64,000 bases of DNA from the NCBI RefSeq assembly GCF_000090795.2, contig NW_003546247.1, positions 219,778-283,777 of the forward strand. The letters run 5' to 3'. Below, in pieces: positions 1 through 9,810 of this stretch (position 1 is the stretch's first letter; the number at the start of each line of letters is the position of its first letter). Under the pieces are notes generated by a model, which saw only the letters and a list, made by a program, of their open reading frames with translations, made no database searches and was not told the origin of the DNA. The DNA comes from Amphimedon queenslandica. Its lineage: Eukaryota; Porifera; Demospongiae; Haplosclerida; Niphatidae. A program made the position numbers and the translations under genes.

Positions 1-1240
1 ATTTGAATGTTGAGTAGTCAAAACAGATCATACAATACCAAATATAGAAGCCATTGACTTCATTAGAAATGGGTCATATAATAATCAAGTGCATCAGCTT
101 CCACAAGTAAGCGGCCAGCCAATAAATTTATATGAAGATAATAGCACAGAAGAAATGGCATTTCCATGTCTATTTCCAAATGGAGTCAATGGTCTTCATA
201 CAGCAAGAGATCCAACAATAACATTTACTGACTATAATCAATCACGTTTACTTAATGCTGATAATCGCTGGTCTAGTAATATTCCATATTTACTATGGTC
301 AGCAAATTTACTTGAAGAGATGAGATTACGTGATTCCATATCAATTGCAATGCAAATTAGATTGTCATTATCATTGGGTAGCACAGTGCGTATCACTGCT
401 GGTGAATTATTAAAGGGAGATTTAAGTGAAAACCCTGAGCTTTCAGAGAATTCATATGCATTTATGCAAAATATACGTGGTTCCTCAGCATACTGGAACA
501 GAGCAACGCTTGATTTGTTTGCCATGTTTAGAATGCTGGGTCCACGTACTTTCTTTATCACTTTAAGTGCAGATAATAAGAATTGTTTTGATTTAATGTG
601 TGTACTGGCAATATGTGATGGAAAGAATCTTAGTGATGATGAAGTAAAAGAGCTGTCTACTTCAGAACGTAGAAGGTTGCTAAGTAGATACCCAGTGATA
701 GTAGCACTTATTTCTCTCATCGCTTTCAAGCTTTTATGAATCATATATTAAATGGTGATAGTAAACCTATATGTGAAATGAAAGACTACTTTTGGAGAGT
801 TGAGTTTCAACAAAGAGGCTCACCTCATATAAATAGTATAGTCTATGGTGGGTAGAAGATGCACTAGATATTAAGACAGTAGAAGGTAGAAGGAAAGCTC
901 CGGGTTTCATTGATAAATATGTCAGTTGTCACATACCAAAAGATGGTGAAGATAATGATTTAAAAGATTTAGTATTGCGATTACAAAAACAATCATACAC
1001 AAAAGTGTAGAAAAAATGGACGTAATCTCTGCCGCTTTGATTACCGAAAGAGGCCAAGTGATGCAACTCGTCTCAAAAGAAATGCTGATGTTGGAAACAA
1101 AGCCCGTTTCTACATACTGAAACGTGAAGTAGGTACTGAGATGATAAATCCATAGAATCCAGACCTACTAAAAGCATGGAGAGCTAACATAGACATTCAT
1201 GTTGTAGGAAATGTCTATGGAGCAGCAAAATAGATACTGT
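1..1240 (+). pseudogene. Helitron Rep (Helitron_like_N) fragment, 5' end outside the window
   Basis: This is the rolling-circle replication initiator part of a Helitron. The open stretch 89-739 carries the Helitron_like_N signature AFPCLFPNG, then the conserved IRGSSAYWNRATLDLFAM and LGPRTFFITLSA blocks. Downstream, around 790-840, comes the HUH motif region with RGSPHIN, where the usual second His of H-x-H reads Asn. It is followed by VEDALD and the FIDKYVSCHIP block (about 845-945), a Cys-rich CRKNGRNLCRF segment (about 1000-1045), and FYILKREVG and KAWRANID (to about 1195). Several frame changes and stops separate the blocks, so the copy is dead. No helicase follows: at about 1240 the sequence passes directly into the N-terminal part of a second Helitron. 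The assignment to Helitron Rep is secure; the family within Helitrons is not determined. Confidence 0.88.
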
Positions 1241-1282
1241 ACTTTATTTTCAGTATTCAGATGCTATTGATGAATTTAAAAA

Positions 1283-1797
1283 AGCTTTGTCTGATCAGGC
1301 TGTTAATGCTGGTTGCAGCTGTGAGAGGCTTTATTGTCACTGAAGCTAAAAATTTAGATAGCAATGTTTGGAATATCCTATTAGATTACATTAGAGAGAA
1401 TGATCCTACAGCATTAAATAAAGTTATGTATATTTGTAATCATTGTAAACCTATTATTAGAAAAAATGAAGTTCCAGCACGTTGTGTACTCAATGGGCTA
1501 AAGTGTGAGCCACTATCCAAAGAATTGGAAAATTTGGATCCTTTGAGTTGCCAGTTAATACAGAGAGCCAAATGTTTTCAGACAATTGTTAGGCTAGGCA
1601 CACACACCTTAAAAGTGCCTACCTATAATTCCTTGAAGGCACTGAAAGGTGCAATGTTTTATTTACCTCTTCCATTAGAAAAAACCATGAAAACTTTAAA
1701 TGAGATTGGTATAGATTCTAATCATTTGCCTAATCCAGAACTTTATGTTATTATTAATGAACAGCCAACTAAATCAAATAATGTCTGGCGTAGTTAA
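1283..1797 (+). pseudogene. Helitron N-terminal DUF6570 domain
   Basis: The segment encodes a CxxC-type start (CNHCKPIIRKNEVPARCVL, about 1435-1490) followed by the DUF6570 core: LSKELENLDPLSCQLIQRA, KCFQTIVRLGTHTLKVPTYN and LKALKGAMFYLPLPLEKT. DUF6570 commonly precedes the Rep domain in animal Helitrons; its biochemical role is unknown. An earlier CSCERLYC-like segment at about 1315-1335 lies in another frame, showing at least one frameshift near the N-terminus. The frame stops at 1797 and the Rep part resumes at 1867 after about 70 bases. Confidence 0.8.
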
Positions 1798-1866
1798 TTT
1801 ATGTAAATAAAATAATAGCAGCACTAAGAAAATTAAAAGAAATAAATTGGCTTTATAGAAACGTAG

Positions 1867-3220
1867 ATGATGATTCCATCGACGAATTGTCAAAAAGTTA
1901 TACAAGTAGTTCGCAATACTACTTGTAAAATGCTTGAAAAAGCAAATGATCAAGATTTAGATGGCCTTTCAGCATATACCATTAGAAATCTTGATAGTAA
2001 AATTGCAACAGGTTCTGATATCAGTCAATATAAATTAATGAGTGTAAAAGAAACGCCTATTGATAATAGGCAAGAGCATCTTGATTTGTTATGCTTTCCT
2101 ACTTTATTTCCAACTGGACATTATGGAGAGCATCATCCATGACAAAGCTATCCAGCACAGACTTTATCATTTAGTGAATACATAACATCAAGAATTTCAA
2201 ACAAAAATCCCCGGTTTTGCAGAAATCATTGATATTGTCTGCACTATTATGGACTAAAAACTAATAAGGCCTTAAAAACTGGCATATATAATTTATTAAA
2301 AACATCAAGGGGTAACATTGGTCAAACTGTTGCTGAAATATTAGAAAAAATAAATGTGTTAGATGAAGAATTTAAGGGCAATTTAAGTACCATGTTGGCT
2401 CCAATACGGGGCACAAATCAATATTGGTTCCGCATGAAAGGTGAAGTCAAAGCAATGATTGCTGAGTATGGCTCACCATCACTTTTCCTTACATTAAGTT
2501 GTGCTGAATACGATTCAGCTGATATAGCACAATATTTAAGAAAAGTGAATAATGCACCACAATCATTTAGTAATTCTAGATTATGTACTGAAGACCCTGT
2601 TTTAGTATCACGACAATTTTGATACAAATTTCAGGATATCTTTAACATAGTCATTCTCCAGAGAGGTGTTCCAGGCAAAGTAGAGCAATATTATGTTAAA
2701 ATAGAATATCAAATGCGTGGAGCGCCTCATTATCACATCCTCCTATGGATTGAAAATGCTCCTGTTGTTGGTATTGATCGTCCAGAAGAAGTCTGTTCTT
2801 TCATACAAGATAGGATTACCTGTCATATACCAGATAGCAATACGTCGCCTGATTTAAATTTTTTGGTAACAAAATACCAAATGCACAAGTGCAGCAAATA
2901 CTGCAAGCGAAATATAAAAGTTGGCAAGACCTATGTATCTAGATGCCGATTTAATTTTCCTAGACCAGCAAGAGATAGTATTTGCATTAATGATGTAGAA
3001 AACAGCTTGAAATCATGCAATAAAATATATTATCTCAAACGAAATGAAAAAGAAGTTCGAGTCAACGACTATAATCCTTTACTGCTGAAATTGTGGCGTG
3101 CAAATATGGACTTGCAATACATAGCAGAGAGAAGTCTTTCCTTAACAGAGTATGTAACTTAATATGTCACTAAAGCAGAAAAGAGTCATGCACAGGACAT
3201 ATGGGATGAAGTCAGCAGCT
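1867..3220 (+). pseudogene. Helitron Rep (HUH endonuclease) domain
   Basis: The Helitron_like_N start is at about 2086-2140 (DLLCFPTLFPTGHYGEHHP). It continues with SEYITSRISNKNPRFCRN (about 2170-2225, reading on past the stop at 2142), GIYNLLKTSRG, and IRGTNQYWFRMKGEVKAMI (about 2405-2460). The catalytic His motif is intact as MRGAPHYHILLWIE (about 2712-2755), followed by the Cys/His cluster HKCSKYCKR and CRFNFPRPAR. The catalytic tyrosine motif appears as EYVT, an in-frame TAA, then YVTKAEKS (about 3150-3185). In living copies this protein nicks and rejoins single-stranded DNA during rolling-circle transposition. Stops inside the domain make this copy inactive. Confidence 0.88.
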
Positions 3221-3900
3221 GTGACAACATATACAGCAGGCTTTGGTAAATCGGCCAAAAATTACTTCAAGCTAAAGAAGTAGGACTATATGAAGCTAGT
3301 GATCTTCTTGGTGAAAGATTATACATGAAATCAGTAACTGTACAGTACGTTAATGTGTACTTGCCTCATAAGAGGAGCAGAAAAATCAAAAACTATTCGT
3401 ATTTAATTAAAATGGATCGATCTTCGAAAGACATCTTTAATCCTAGCATAATTGAAGACTTTTATCCAACAAGACCAAATGACATGGAAAATGTATCTCT
3501 TTATGAATTTGTTGCTAATTACAAATTTAATAAAATAGGAGAAAATGGAGAAAGAGAATACAAACTTCAATCAAAGCCAGTCCTTCTAAACCATAGGAAA
3601 TTTAATCCTACGTAAAAAGCGGAAAGAGATAATTTTTATTACTCGCTAATATTTCCATTTGTGCCTTTTAGAGATGAGAGCACACTTGTAATAGAAGGAG
3701 GAACAATGGAAGAAGCTTTTAGGCGTCACAGAGAAGCATCTATATATGGCATTGAAAATCATTTCAACAAATTACAGAAATTATTAGAAGCTGAATGTAA
3801 TTGGAAGAAAATAGTCGATTCAAGAAATAAAGCTGGTTTCACTTAAGAAGAACTTCCTGATAATAAGGAAGATGATGAGCCTCAATTACTGGGTGAAATA
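3221..3900 (+). pseudogene. Helitron linker between Rep and helicase
   Basis: Open pieces at 3325-3615 and 3661-3846 read in the same direction as the flanking Rep and helicase domains. Recognisable family segments are EASDLLGERLYMKSVTVQYV (about 3290-3350), YEFVANYKFNK (about 3500-3535) and a block with the [20 protein letters not shown] pattern (about 3715-3775). These are the conserved but functionally undefined residues between Rep and the PIF1 helicase. At least two in-frame stops (about 3613 and 3844) break it. Confidence 0.72.
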
Positions 3901-5476
3901 ATGGAAGCAGTAGCTGATATTGCTGACATGCATATAAATGTACCTTATTTAACATTAGAGCAAAGAGAGGCAATGCTTAATGTAGATCAAAAAAGAATTT
4001 TTGATAAAAATTACAGTCATCTTATAAGTCAAAAAGAATGTGAAAATTTATTAGAGAATGAGTCTTCAAGACTACTTAGATTAGATAATATCAAACCACT
4101 AAGAATGTTTATTAGTGGTGTAGGTGGAACTGGTAAATCGTTTTTGATAGAGGCAATAAAATGCCTAGTCGATGACATATGGCATCCAAAAAGTGGTGAA
4201 ATCATGTGTGCTATAGTAGCACCAACAGGTATAGCCGCATTTAATGTAGGTGGACTAACAATACATAGGTTATTTCAGCTACCAATAGAGCATGAGGGAA
4301 AGACAGCTGGATTTTGGGCTTTGAGTAAAGAAGCTCAGAAATAAATAAAAATGACACTTAAAAATTTAAAAATTATAATAGTAGACGAGGTATCTATGCT
4401 ATCCAATCTAAATCTAGCATACTTACACATGCAATTAGAAGATGTATTTGGAACTGATGAATGGTTTTGATCCAAAATATATTTTATTTGTTGGTGACCT
4501 TTTACAATTGCCACAAGTTAATGTTAGGCCAGTATTTAAAAAAATAAGCAACAAACTATTAAAAAATAGACTTGGAGCAGCAAATGCAGTTAACATATGG
4601 AAAGAAACAGTAGAATATGATAAACTAACAATCAATAAGCGACAAAAAGGAGACGAAACTTTCCTTAAGATGTTTGATTCTGTTAGGCATGGCTGTCTGA
4701 CTGATGATACTATTGATAAGCTTAAGAGTCGCGTATTTAAGGTCTCAATAAAAGAAAAATATAAGGAATTGGAAAGTAAAGGAACAAATCATCCATTTGC
4801 CTATTTTCTAAGGTAGACGCCTGCCAAAAAATCAATGAATTAATGTTAGAAAGTCTAGAAATTGAGAAAATAGAATTAGCATGTGTTGATGTTGTTGATG
4901 AAAGTGGCAGCACAGCAAAATTTGACAAAAAACAAGAAAAAAACTAGAGAAACTAAAAGATCAACCAAGCAAAACAGCTGGTTTAGTAACTGTATTGTCT
5001 TTAGCAGTAGGCTGTAGAGTAATGTTGAGACGTAATATTGATGTGACAATAGGATTAATTAATGGTGCCATTGGTATAGTAATTGGTATTTATGCTACAC
5101 ATATATCAATCAAATTTGATCATATTGATGTACCTGTGACATAGAAAGGGTTACATCTAGATTTATGCTATCTAAGAATTTGTATATACATAGGAAACAG
5201 TTTCCCCTCATACTTTCTAATGCTATTACTATACATAAATGTCAGGGCCTCTCACTAGATGCAGCCATTACTGATTTATCTACTGATGTTTTTGGGGATG
5301 GTATGGCATATGTTGCATTGTCTCGTGTACATACATTAAATGGATTACATTTATTATCATTTGATCCTCTCTCTGTTAAAGTTAGTAATCGGTGCATTAA
5401 CGAAATTAACCGCCTCAGAAGTAAATTTCAGAATGACTTACCTCAAATCAAGGAAAGAAGAGAAAGATTCAAGTGA
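3901..5476 (+). pseudogene. Helitron PIF1-family helicase domain
   Basis: A superfamily 1B DNA helicase of the PIF1 type, which unwinds DNA during Helitron transposition. Motifs in order: Walker A GVGGTGKS (about 4114-4137), Ia VAPTGIAAFNVGG (about 4220-4255), Walker B IIVDEVSML (about 4376-4402), motif III FVGDLLQLPQV (about 4489-4520), VLSLAVGCRVMLRRNID (about 4995-5040), and the C-terminal [14 protein letters not shown] (about 5232-5270) with [10 protein letters not shown] (about 5300-5330). All helicase motifs are present, but stops follow the Walker A block (4342-4344) and further breaks occur around 4460, 4815 and 5140. The motif set is unambiguous. Confidence 0.92.
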
Positions 5477-6206
5477 CTGGTATGATTGATGCTGGTGAAC
5501 CTTGTAGTAAGAATGCCAAGGTGTCTATAAGTCATGTACAAAGTACTAGTAACAGTACCGTTAGTAGCAATAAACGTAAGAGTACTGATTTACAAAATTC
5601 TAATTGCCCCAAAAAGAGTAAAATTTGTGACAATAATGCTTTAAATAAGCCTTGCCCCCAAAAAAGAAAGTAGATGTAGACAGTAGTACTGATAATAGTG
5701 CTTTGGTATTGCCTCGCTCAAAAAAGATGATAAATTAATTGTTTTAATTAATTTGAAAGACCTAAAAATCAAATTTAATGTCAATGATGATGATAGTTGT
5801 AGTAGTCTCATTGTATCTATAAAACTCTCAAGCATTAAATTAAAGACAAGTTATCCAAAAAAAGATGATGATGTCATCTTTACGAAAAGCCTCCCAACCC
5901 AGATATTGTGAGAAGGAAACAAAGGGATTATGTTTATTACCCTGCTAATGACGAAGTTCAAAGAAGGTAGTGTGAGATATTGAACCTTAAGTTTGTAGCA
6001 GCTGCTAGAATTTTACCTGGCAGTCCAACAACACCATTGTCAGATGAGAGTTCCTAATAGTACTCATAATGTCCCTGGCAATGGGAACTGTTTATTGTAT
6101 GCCCTTTCATATCTCATTACTGGGTCCATTTCTCAGCATTATGAATTACGTAGAGCAATTGTTAGTAATATGCCAAACTTTGAAGAAGAATTGTTTAATA
6201 GTACAT
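5473..6206 (+). pseudogene. Helitron basic tail and proximal half of the OTU domain
   Basis: 5473-5673 codes a Ser/Lys-rich linker with several KRK-type basic clusters, which could be nuclear localisation signals (inference). The OTU cysteine-protease domain starts upstream of 6044 with KFVAAARILPGSPTTPLS (about 5992-6045), then PGNGNCLLYALSYLITG (about 6070-6125) and HYELRRAIVSNM (about 6137-6172). The catalytic Cys is present; the Asp usual in the GDGNC motif reads Asn. The domain is cut at 6206, where the Harbinger terminal repeat begins, and continues at 9533. OTU domains in Helitrons are thought to be deubiquitinase-like; their role in transposition is not established. Confidence 0.8.
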
Positions 6207-6209
6207 TAA
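6207..6209 (+). repeat. Harbinger target-site duplication (left copy, TAA)
   Basis: TAA at 6207-6209 matches TAA at 9530-9532 on the far side of the element. A 3-bp TWA duplication is the rule for PIF/Harbinger. Confidence 0.75.
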
Positions 6210-6323
6210 AGCGTGGTTTCCATATAATTGTACAAGTTGTGCAATTGTTGCCTGAATGTTGTATTACAGGTGTTTCCACATAAATTTACAAAAATTAATT
6301 TTAATAAGATTAAAGTTGACTAA

Positions 6324-8345
6324 TTGTTATATCAAAATTGTGAACAGAAAAAGGGTGCTCTACTCTCAGCTCTACTACTTGTTATTATAGCAGCAAAAAA
6401 GCAGAGAAAACGTGCTAAGCACAAGTTTTGGGTGAGGAAGATGTTTTTGGAAAGAAAAAAGTTGGGATTTTATCAAACTCTGTTGTCAGAAATGAGGGTA
6501 ACTGATAGGGAATTTTATTTCAGGTCAGTAAAAACCCAGAATGGCTCATTTGTGTAGTTTAATTGGCTGGCTACACTAGCAGTACATATTGCATCATACT
6601 TTACATTTGCATCCCTTAAGGGTGGGAGGAGCGATTTCAAAGTGGCACTCGTCACTTAATTAGTTAGATTCATTTTCTAATAAAATTTTACAAAATAAAA
6701 TTTATATGCATATAGCCAAAAATATCTTCCTTCTCTTTTACAGTACCTTTTATCTATAGATTTTTACGAATGACTCCAGAACGATTTGACCATCTATTGT
6801 CACTTGTGCAGCCTTACTTATGAAAGAACACATGTCGTTCTAGGCAAAGTATATCTCCTGGAGAAATGCTTGCTGTGTGTTTGAGGTATCTTGCTATAGG
6901 GGACTCACAGCAAACTCAATCATTCTCATTCAGACTTGGTCAATCAACAGTTTGCAAAATAATTAGGGACACTTGTGATGCTTTGTGGTTTGCACTGAAA
7001 ATGAAATACTTAAAGTGTAAGTGCAGTGATTTTTTAGGGTATTTATTTTATGATCTTTATATGATTGCCTGACCATAATAATGATGTGTTCCAACTCCCA
7101 TTGTCTAAAAAAATTTATTCACTGAGATATGAGCCTTCAAAGATGCACTTTTTGCTTCCTGCCAATTTACTTCCTGTCTGTGGGTGTGGCTAAACGTGAC
7201 NNNNNNNNNNNNNNNNNNNNNNNNNNNNNNNNNNNNNNNNNNNNNNNNNNNNNNNNNNNNNNNNNNNNNNNNNNNNNNNNNNNNNNNNNNNNNNNNNNNN
7301 NNNNNNNNNNNNNNNNNNNNNNNNNNNNNNNNNNNNNNNNNNNNNNNNNNNNNNNNNNNNNNNNNNNNNNNNNNNNNNNNNNNNNNNNNNNNNNNNNNNN
7401 NNNNNNNNNNNNNNNNNNNNNNNNNNNNNNNNNNNNNNNNNNNNNNNNNNNNNNNNNNNNNNNNNNNNNNNNNNNNNNNNNNNNNNNNNNNNNNNNNNNN
7501 NNNNNNNNNNNNNNNNNNNNNNNNNNNNNNNNNNNNNNNNNNNNNNNNNNNNNNNNNNNNNNNNNNNNNNNNNNNNNNNNNNNNNNNNNNNNNNNNNNAT
7601 AGAATGTCCAAGCAATGCTGGGTCAGCATTCTATAACTACAAGAACTATCATAGCATGGTGTTATTAGCAGTTTGTGATGCTCATTATACTTTCACTGTG
7701 GTGGATATTGGCGGATATGGAAGAGATAATGATGCATCTATTTTTGGTGAATCATATATTGGGCAAGTATTTCAACAAGAATTAATCCAATTGCCACAAC
7801 CAGAGTCAATCAATGGCATTCAACTTCCATATACCTTAGTCGGTAATGAGATATTTCCACTAAAGGAATGGTTAATGAAACCATACCCTGGTAGCCACCT
7901 AATTTTGGAAAAGCGAATCTACAATTATCGACAATCAAGAGCTCGTTGTACCATCGCAAATACATTTGGTATCCTAGCAGCAAAATGGAGAATCTTTCGA
8001 CGCCCCATTCGTGCTACTCAAGAAACTGTTGAAAGAATTATTAAAGCAACTGTATGTCTTCATAACTACGTCAGGTTAACAGATAATGCACATTATGTAC
8101 CAACTGGTTTTGTAGACAGTGAAAACAACAATGGTGAAATTATTCCAGGAGATTGGAGGGATATTGTTAATATTGCCAATGATACAAGCTTAGCATTAAG
8201 AAGTAGGAACCACGTTAGTGGAAACAGATATACCTTTGAGGCTGATACAGCACGAAACAATTTCTTGCAGTATTTTAACAGTAAAGAGGGTGAATTACCT
8301 TGGCAATTACAACATGTTGAAGATAACACTAGAATAACTGATTAA
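6324..8345 (+). pseudogene. HARBI1-like DDE transposase of the Harbinger element
   Basis: The first exon contains KFWVRKMFLERKKLGFYQTL and EMRVTDREFYF (about 6424-6521), typical of the HARBI1 N-terminus. A donor (CAG|GTCAGT at 6523/6524) joined to the acceptor ending at 6759 gives EFYF-RFLRMTPERFDHLL, a perfect family match, so the intron is 6524-6759. Next come LRYLAIGDS and QSTVCKIIRDTCDAL (to about 7016). After the N gap the catalytic part follows: SAFYNYKNYHSMVLLAVCDA, VVDIGGYGRDNDASIF, FPLKEWLMKPYPG and NYRQSRARCTIANTFGIL (to 8345). The third acidic position reads VGNEIFPLK where GDxAFPLK is usual. An in-frame TGA lies at about 6821-6823. I could not identify a standard ATG; an upstream TTG-led frame begins at 6324. 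Confidence 0.9.
7201..7598. other. Assembly gap (Ns)
   Basis: 398 unknown bases lie inside the Harbinger transposase, between the HTH-like part and the catalytic core. Open frames crossing it are meaningless. Confidence 1.
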
Positions 8346-8465
8346 TGACAAAAGCAAAATGTATTATGTAACAAAATAGTTTTACATGTATTGTACTACA
8401 TTTTCATTTTGTTACTTATTAAACATAGTTGGAGAAGTACATGTAGGTTGTGCTTGCCAAGGATG

Positions 8466-9266
8466 CTAAAATTCACAGTTAAGCAGTATTTGCTGAATTT
8501 GAATTTTTTCCTGCTGCTTCATTGGAGGTTGTAGCCTCTTTAACTGAGGTACAATACTTTTACAAAATAGTGTGTCTTCGTCACCTTTGTCTGTAGATAT
8601 AGCATCCACTGAAGTACTAAGTGCTTTTGAAATGTTGTTCATTCCCTTGAAAAGTGCCTCATCTAGTTGTTGCTCAGTTACCTTTTCTGCACATTTTGAC
8701 CATGGTCTTTTCCTAGTATTTGTACTACCTTTTCTATCTTTTCTAGAGCCTAGGCCTCCATCAGAACTAGAACAATCCACTTCACTTGATACACTGGTTT
8801 CATCATCAGCAACAATAGAATCGTCTGTAATTGAATTCACATCAACATGTGGACTATCATCTGGTATGTTAATGTTAGTAATTGTGTCCCGGTGTTCAAT
8901 AAAACTTTTAAGCCAATCAAGGTTTTCATATTCAGCAATATATGGTACATTTTAACGTCCAGTTCCTGTTGGCAAAGTTTTCTTTTTTTGTAAGTATCTT
9001 CCAAAGCTTGTTCTGATCGATTTGTACCTCTTTTCAGCTTCTTCTGGTGTCACGCCAAATGTAGTAGCAATAGCTGACCAGGCATTCTGCTTTTTGTATT
9101 TGTCCTAGAAGTATTTGGAAAACTTGTCATACAATACAGGATACTTCTGTATTTCCTCCATATATTCTTGTGTGTTTCTTATGCTTTTTGCACAAGGTTG
9201 AGGCTCGTTTGAAGCTTCCTTCTTGTATCCCTTTCCATCATGATTTCCATCTAGCATAGTTGCCAT
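8466..9266 (-). pseudogene. MADF/BESS-like DNA-binding protein of the Harbinger element
   Basis: Harbingers carry a second, Myb/SANT- or MADF-like protein that helps the nuclease enter the nucleus and bind the ends. Reading from ATG 9266-9264, the frame gives YMEEIQKYPVLYDKFSKYF, then DKYKKQNAWSAIATTFGV, then EEAEKRYKSIRTSFGRYL: a MADF trihelix with its Trp and aromatic positions. An acidic/Ser linker with a basic KRPWSK patch follows. A C-terminal BESS-like motif ends the protein (DTLFCKSIVPQLKRLQPP, then KIQIQQILL). The whole 267-codon frame is in phase but holds two stops, TAG at 9107-9105 and TAA at 8954-8952, so two nonsense changes and no indels have accumulated. That suggests it decayed more recently than the host Helitron. 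Confidence 0.82.
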
Positions 9267-9529
9267 TTTGTTTTGAGGGTGGAGTATAGGTGGGGTCGGG
9301 TCGTAATTGGGCAGAGAGGCTGAGAGAGATCTGTTCCCATCGGTTTCCATAAGATACAACAGTAGCTCAATGATTGTGGAAATCGTGGAGATAGAACTTC
9401 GTGCTGTCTCTACAACAATGTTGCACAACTACCTGAGGGTTACAAAACAGTTGCAGTGAATGTTTCCATAAAATCGTGTGGCTGTTGCACTAAAATTGCA
9501 AGATAATTTAGCCATATGGAAACCAGGCT

Positions 9530-9532
9530 TAA
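9530..9532 (+). repeat. Harbinger target-site duplication (right copy, TAA)
   Basis: Right-hand copy of the TAA at 6207-6209, directly after the right terminal repeat. Confidence 0.75.
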
Positions 9533-9810
9533 GTGCAACCAGATATTTAATCATATATAATTACATAAATAAGTCAAAAATGTATTGAAATTATGTGTGG
9601 GCCACTGACACAGATTATTACACTAACAGCATTATTAGGTATAACCATATATTCATATTGACTCACTCCTACTTTTGTTGGCTAGGCTAGATATGGAACC
9701 CAGGAGTTGTATGGCATTCCTTGTGATACTACTACACCTGCTTTGTATTTGAAGCATGTTGGTACTAATCATTTCCAAGCAGTTAAGTCTATTAATATTT
9801 CTTAAAGCAT
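9533..9810 (+). pseudogene. Distal half of the Helitron OTU domain
   Basis: Directly after the right Harbinger duplication the plus strand reads YINKSKMY, a stop, NYVWATDTDYY and IFILTHSY (about 9566-9680). These match the second half of an OTU domain, which usually has a SKMR-x-NG-x-WATDIE-type block. A later frame gives TTPALYLKHVGTNHFQAVKS (about 9733-9792), matching the OTU C-terminus with its catalytic His region. This places the Harbinger insertion inside the OTU. The fragment contains a stop and at least one frameshift. A minus-strand open frame over the same bases is a shadow. Confidence 0.72.

Larger units (their letters stand above)
6210..9529 (+). mobile_element. PIF/Harbinger transposon nested in the Helitron OTU
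   Basis: The left end AGCGTGGTTTCCATAT (6210-6225) and the right end read inward on the minus strand, AGCCTGGTTTCCATAT (9529-9514), form an inverted repeat with one mismatch in 16, flanked by TAA on both sides. Inside are the two expected genes: a HARBI1-like nuclease on plus and a MADF/Myb-like DNA-binding protein on minus, convergent. Removing the element brings the OTU reading frame back into phase across 6206/9533. About 400 bp is unsequenced (Ns). Total length is about 3.32 kb as assembled. Confidence 0.9.
1241..9810 (+). mobile_element. Helitron (RepHel plus OTU), interrupted by a Harbinger element
   Basis: The order DUF6570, Helitron_like_N/Rep, PIF1 helicase, basic tail, OTU is that of animal Helitrons. 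The coding order runs 1283-6206 and, after the nested insertion at 6210-9529, resumes at 9533 and continues to about 9810. Stops and frameshifts occur throughout, so it is non-functional. The true ends are not located: I did not find a convincing 5' TC end or a 3' hairpin followed by CTRR. The 5' limit is set only by where the preceding Rep fragment stops. Confidence 0.85.

Noticed and set aside
238-744. A long minus-strand open frame opposite the first Helitron Rep
   Set aside because: The plus strand has clear Rep motifs; the minus frame has none and is a shadow.
7105-7636. Open frames crossing the N gap
   Set aside because: They consist mostly of unknown bases.
8572-8955. Plus-strand Ser/Leu-rich open frame over the Harbinger accessory gene
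   Set aside because: It is antisense to the MADF/BESS-like gene, which has recognisable domains.
8952-9107. Alternative genetic code reading TAA/TAG as sense
   Set aside because: TGA also occurs in frame in other elements and frameshifts are common; ordinary decay explains the stops.
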